Below are positions 62,240 through 64,000 of a stretch of 64,000 nucleotides of DNA, piece after piece. Under the pieces are notes generated by a model. It saw nothing but the letters and a program-made list of their open reading frames with translations. It searched no databases and was not told the origin of the DNA. Numbering within the stretch: the first letter of the stretch is position 1; every line of letters starts with the position of its first letter. The position numbers and the translations under genes are program-made. The stretch is from Allobosea sp. (GTDB taxonomy: Bacteria; Pseudomonadota; Alphaproteobacteria; Rhizobiales; Beijerinckiaceae), in assembly GCF_017308015.1 (NCBI RefSeq), contig NZ_JAFKFW010000028.1, forward strand, positions 1 through 64,000, in the 5' to 3' direction.

Positions 62240-64000
62240 ATGGGCAGCGCGCTCGGCCCCTTCTCACGTCTCTCGGTCAGCCAGCCGCTGCTCGCCGCCG
62301 GCTCAGCGGCGCTCGCCGGCAGCCTGGCGTCCTATGCTGCCGTCGCCGGAGCTCCCGCCATGGGTGCTGCCGCAGTGACGGCCGTCGTGCTGTTCGGCGG
62401 CCTTGCGGCCTGGGGCGCGACCCGCCCGCTCGCGCGAACTGCGGCTGCTGCGGCCCGCCTCGCCGATGGCGGCGATGTCGCGCTCCCCGATGCATCCGGT
62501 TTCGGCGAAGGGGCTGAGTTGTCGCGCGCGCTCGCGTCGATCCGCGAGCAGACCCAGGAAGCCGAAAGATTGCGCGCCGCGCTCGACCATGGCCGTGCCA
62601 GCGTCATGCTCTGCGATCCCGCCGGTCGCGTCGTCTATGTCAGCAAGGCGCTGCTGCGCTTCTTCGGCGAGGCCCAGGAGGATTTCCGCACGGCATTTCC
62701 GGGCTGCTCGGCCAAGGACATGCTGGGCCGCGTGATGGAGCGCGTGCAGGGCGAGTACCAGCCGCTCAGCGGCCAGCCGGTACGCCTGACGCTCGGCCGT
62801 CGCACGGTCTGCCTGACTTTGACGGCCATGGTGCATGGCGACGGCCGCAGCCTCGGTACAGCCGTGGAATGGCGCGAGATGACCGGGGATCTCAAGCTCG
62901 CGGCCGAGATCGTGGCGCTGGTCGAGGCAGCCGAGGCGGGGGATTTCTCGCGGCGTCTTTCGTCGGAAGGGCAGCGATTGCCGCTCGGCCATGCGGTCAA
63001 GGGCCTGAACCGGATCAACATCCTGCTCGAAGGCGCGCTCGATCAGATGGCCCATGCCGTCTCGGGGGTGGTGGAGGGGGATTTCGAGCGGCGTATCCCG
63101 GTGACACATCAGGGTAGCCTCGGTTTCCTTCAGGACAGTCTCAACGAGGCTTTCGGGCATGTTGGTGTGACGCTTGCGGCCATCCGCGACAGCGCGGGTC
63201 GGGTTTCGCAGACCGCGTCCGAGGTCGATGCTGCGGCTACGGAGCTTGCGGCGGGCACCGGGCGGGCCGCCGCCGACCTTGGTGAAGCTTCGGCAGCAGC
63301 CGAGCAGGTGGCCTCTTCGGTCGGCCGCAGCCGCATCCGTACCCGCGAGGCCGGCGAGCTTGCGGGCGAGACGATGAGTGTCGCGCAGCAGGGACAGGGC
63401 GTCGTCACCCGCGCGATCGGCGCGATCGAGCGCATCGAAAGCTCGTCGCTTAAGATTTCCGAGATCGTCGGCGTGATCGACGAGATCGCCTTCCAGACCA
63501 ATCTTCTGGCGCTCAATGCCGCGGTGGAGGCGGCGCGTGCGGGCGATGCCGGCAAGGGATTTGCAGTCGTCGCCTCCGAGGTGCGCTCGCTGGCGCAGCG
63601 CTCCGCGCAGGCCGCCAAGGACATCAAGGGACTGATTGCTTCCTCGAACGGGCAGGTTGCGGAGGGGGTCGGCTTCGTTCGTGAGACCGGCACGGCGCTG
63701 GAACGTATCGTCGCCGCGGTGGGCAAGGTCGCGACGACCGTCTCGGAGATTTCCGCTGCGACCGCCGAACAGGCCCAGGGGGCCGGGGAGATGGGCCGCA
63801 GCGTGGCGAAGATGGACAAGGGCACGCGGCAAACCGCCGATCTGGCCGCTCGGAGCGCGGAGGCCGCAGCCATGCTCGCCGACCAGGCGGCGGCGCTGCA
63901 TGCCACGATCGAAGCATTTGGCGGCTGTCATGCGTCGGGCAACGGCGTGGCCGCGCCCCGGCTTGGCGTTGTGCCGCCGGCTCCGGCACCCACGCGGACC
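62240..64000 (+). CDS. PAS-containing methyl-accepting chemotaxis protein (3' truncated by window)
   Basis: 587 codons open to the window end. Two N-terminal hydrophobic segments ([20 protein letters not shown] and [16 protein letters not shown]) suggest membrane attachment with no large periplasmic domain. A PAS-like segment follows ([20 protein letters not shown] to VEWREMT), then HAMP-like linkers ([15 protein letters not shown]) and a signalling hairpin with tip [20 protein letters not shown]. It would sense an internal or redox/energy signal. ATG 62240 ([16 protein letters not shown]) lies 65 bases after cheW. The C-terminus is outside the window. Confidence 0.9.
   Translation, partial: MGSALGPFSRLSVSQPLLAAGSAALAGSLASYAAVAGAPAMGAAAVTAVVLFGGLAAWGATRPLARTAAAAARLADGGDVALPDASGFGEGAELSRALASIREQTQEAERLRAALDHGRASVMLCDPAGRVVYVSKALLRFFGEAQEDFRTAFPGCSAKDMLGRVMERVQGEYQPLSGQPVRLTLGRRTVCLTLTAMVHGDGRSLGTAVEWREMTGDLKLAAEIVALVEAAEAGDFSRRLSSEGQRLPLGHAVKGLNRINILLEGALDQMAHAVSGVVEGDFERRIPVTHQGSLGFLQDSLNEAFGHVGVTLAAIRDSAGRVSQTASEVDAAATELAAGTGRAAADLGEASAAAEQVASSVGRSRIRTREAGELAGETMSVAQQGQGVVTRAIGAIERIESSSLKISEIVGVIDEIAFQTNLLALNAAVEAARAGDAGKGFAVVASEVRSLAQRSAQAAKDIKGLIASSNGQVAEGVGFVRETGTALERIVAAVGKVATTVSEISAATAEQAQGAGEMGRSVAKMDKGTRQTADLAARSAEAAAMLADQAAALHATIEAFGGCHASGNGVAAPRLGVVPPAPAPTRT

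Noticed and set aside
62303-63931. 542-codon minus-strand frame
   Set aside because: Antisense to the PAS-containing chemoreceptor, which is open in frame to the window end and has a standard signalling hairpin.

Overview
This is a GC-rich (roughly two-thirds GC by eye) stretch of an alphaproteobacterial chromosome, most likely Hyphomicrobiales and possibly Bosea-like. The order is an inference from protein style (RpoD, HlyU-type protein, TAXI-TRAP, AapJ-like binding protein, chemosensory genes); no rRNA is present to confirm it. The window opens inside rpoD and closes inside a chemoreceptor gene. I see no CRISPR array, rRNA, insertion sequence, integrase or prophage gene.

Region 1 (1-8900) is mainly housekeeping: rpoD with its terminator, an orphan Tae4-type peptidoglycan amidase preceded by a perfect 18-bp inverted repeat, a LysE-type exporter, YjbQ, a DUF2798 protein, an HlyU-type protein, an MFS carrier, a VOC protein, a YciA-type thioesterase and a transmembrane chemoreceptor. 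Region 2 (8951-24412) starts with a CAU tRNA and a poorly coding gap. It continues into an exopolysaccharide locus: NodB deacetylase, two GT4 and two GT2 glycosyltransferases, a GT-C-like membrane protein, a DUF1616-like protein, a Wza/ExoF-type export protein, a secreted GH5 hydrolase with an AT-rich 5' end, and a 947-residue protein joining a flippase to a middle domain and an APH-type kinase. That fusion is the most unusual gene seen here. No Wzc co-polymerase or initiating sugar-phosphate transferase is in view, so part of the pathway must lie elsewhere.

Region 3 (24422-40140) holds metabolic and transport genes with many local regulators: a phosphoesterase, a divergent PaiB/MocR pair, a CoA-transferase with TetR divergent from an acyl-CoA dehydrogenase, and a GntR regulator divergent from an Ntn asparaginase and an amino-acid binding protein. 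These are followed by oligopeptide ABC permeases and binding protein without ATPases, an RraA-like protein, a LysR regulator and an M20 amidohydrolase. Two near-identical LysR-type boxes (T-N11-A) lie at 37710-37728 and 40121-40139 and tie the last three genes into a probable regulon.

Region 4 (40225-48668) is a complete Wsp surface-sensing operon on the minus strand, wspA-B-C-D-E-F-R, ending in a GGEEF diguanylate cyclase with an intact I-site. Region 5 (48700-56321) has a probable fragment of a peptide-binding protein, an M81 (MlrC) peptidase, a TAXI-type TRAP transporter separated from its binding protein by a palindromic repeat element, an Fsr-like MFS exporter and a Tat-exported Fe/Mn superoxide dismutase. 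Region 6 (56568-64000) is a second chemosensory cluster: a soluble receptor, an atypical receiver protein, a STAS-like protein, CheY, CheA, CheW and a PAS-containing receptor cut by the window end.
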